This document shows, one piece after another, positions 35,923-36,090 of a stretch of 36,090 bases of DNA. A model generated the notes under the pieces. That model searched no databases and was not told the DNA's origin. It was given only the letters and a program-made list of their open reading frames with translations. How positions within the stretch are numbered: the first letter of the stretch is position 1; each line of letters begins with the position of its first letter. The stretch is from positions 1 to 36,090 of the forward strand of contig CAYPIE010000063.1 in NCBI GenBank assembly GCA_964410665.1, in the 5' to 3' direction. The translations under genes were made by a program, and so were the position numbers. Origin of the DNA: CAYPIE01 sp964410665 (GTDB taxonomy: Bacteria; Planctomycetota; Planctomycetia; Gemmatales; Gemmataceae).

Positions 35923-36090
35923 GCGGCAGAAGCGTTTGCGCTGCGGAAGCGGCAGAAGCGTTTGCGCTGCGGAAGCGGCAGAGGCGTTTGCGCTGCGGAA
36001 GCGGCAGAGGCGTTTGCGCTGCGGAAGCGGCAGAGGCGTTTGCGCTGCGGAAGCGGCAGAGGCGTTTGCGCTGCGGAAGCGGCAGAGGCG
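35923..36090. repeat. 26-bp tandem repeat (minisatellite), running off the window
   Basis: Units begin with GCGGCAGA at 35923, 35949, 35975, 36001, 36027, 36053 and 36079, an exact 26-bp period. That is six full copies and a partial one at the edge. The first two copies read GCGGCAGAAGCG and the rest GCGGCAGAGGCG; otherwise they are identical. There is no variable spacer, so it is not CRISPR. The period is not a multiple of three, yet the repeat is open in all three plus frames, so a coding role cannot be excluded. Confidence 0.95.

Noticed and set aside
35923..36090. CRISPR array
   Set aside because: The 26-bp units are directly adjacent with no unique spacers and no cas genes are near.

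Overview
The window reads as a GC-rich draft contig from a planctomycete (phylum call is an inference). The markers are two ECF sigma factor / Ser-Thr kinase pairs, a DUF1559-type pseudopilin with an H-Xn-DG C-terminal motif, a secreted DUF1080 (3-keto-disaccharide hydrolase) protein, a large set of type II secretion pseudopilins, and a threonyl-tRNA synthetase with an extra block before its KPMNCP motif. A run of 100 N (12416-12515) is an assembly gap inside one gene. The right end runs into a 26-bp tandem repeat.

Layout, left to right. (1) 1-1415, minus: 5' part of thrS. (2) 1546-7814, minus: a three-gene alpha-glucan cluster, namely a STAS-domain/isoamylase (GlgX-like) fusion followed by two GH13 enzymes, the last two overlapping by 4 bp. 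(3) 8146-9150, minus: exported GH16 beta-glucanase with a 31-bp palindrome inside its leader-coding region. (4) 9288-11651, plus: ECF sigma factor and a multi-spanning membrane Ser/Thr kinase. (5) 11715-27337, minus: a type II secretion / type IV pilus-like locus. In transcription order it holds a GspE/PilB ATPase, a terminator, PilT, a second GspE/PilB ATPase, GspF/PilC, two GspG-like pseudopilins, and GspH-, GspI-, GspJ- and GspK-like proteins. (6) 27724-29726, plus: DUF1080 protein and a CysE/EpsC-type serine O-acetyltransferase, separated by a hairpin-rich spacer. (7) 29885-30009: a 125-bp imperfect palindrome with perfect 19-bp ends. (8) 30053-33441, minus: ECF sigma factor, Ser/Thr kinase (4-bp overlap) and a DUF1559-like pseudopilin. 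(9) 33903-35801, minus: exported LamG-like / purple-acid-phosphatase-like protein. (10) 35826-36090: a tRNA-like element lacking an acceptor stem, then the 26-bp repeat.

How the genes may work together. The three GH13 genes look like a cytoplasmic glycogen/maltodextrin breakdown set, possibly with a regulatory input through the STAS domain. The pseudopilin locus supplies the ATPases, platform protein and full pseudopilus set of a secretion or pilus machine. No secretin, GspC/L/M, PilM/N/O or prepilin peptidase is visible here, so those parts must lie elsewhere if the machine is complete. GH16, DUF1080 and the phosphatase are plausible exported enzymes for polysaccharide and phosphate scavenging.

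Most unusual items: the STAS-isoamylase fusion; the acidic PilT tail together with the basic GspF linker in one gene run; the 125-bp palindrome; the tRNA-like remnant next to the minisatellite; and a phosphatase whose GNH(E/D) motif reads GNGE.
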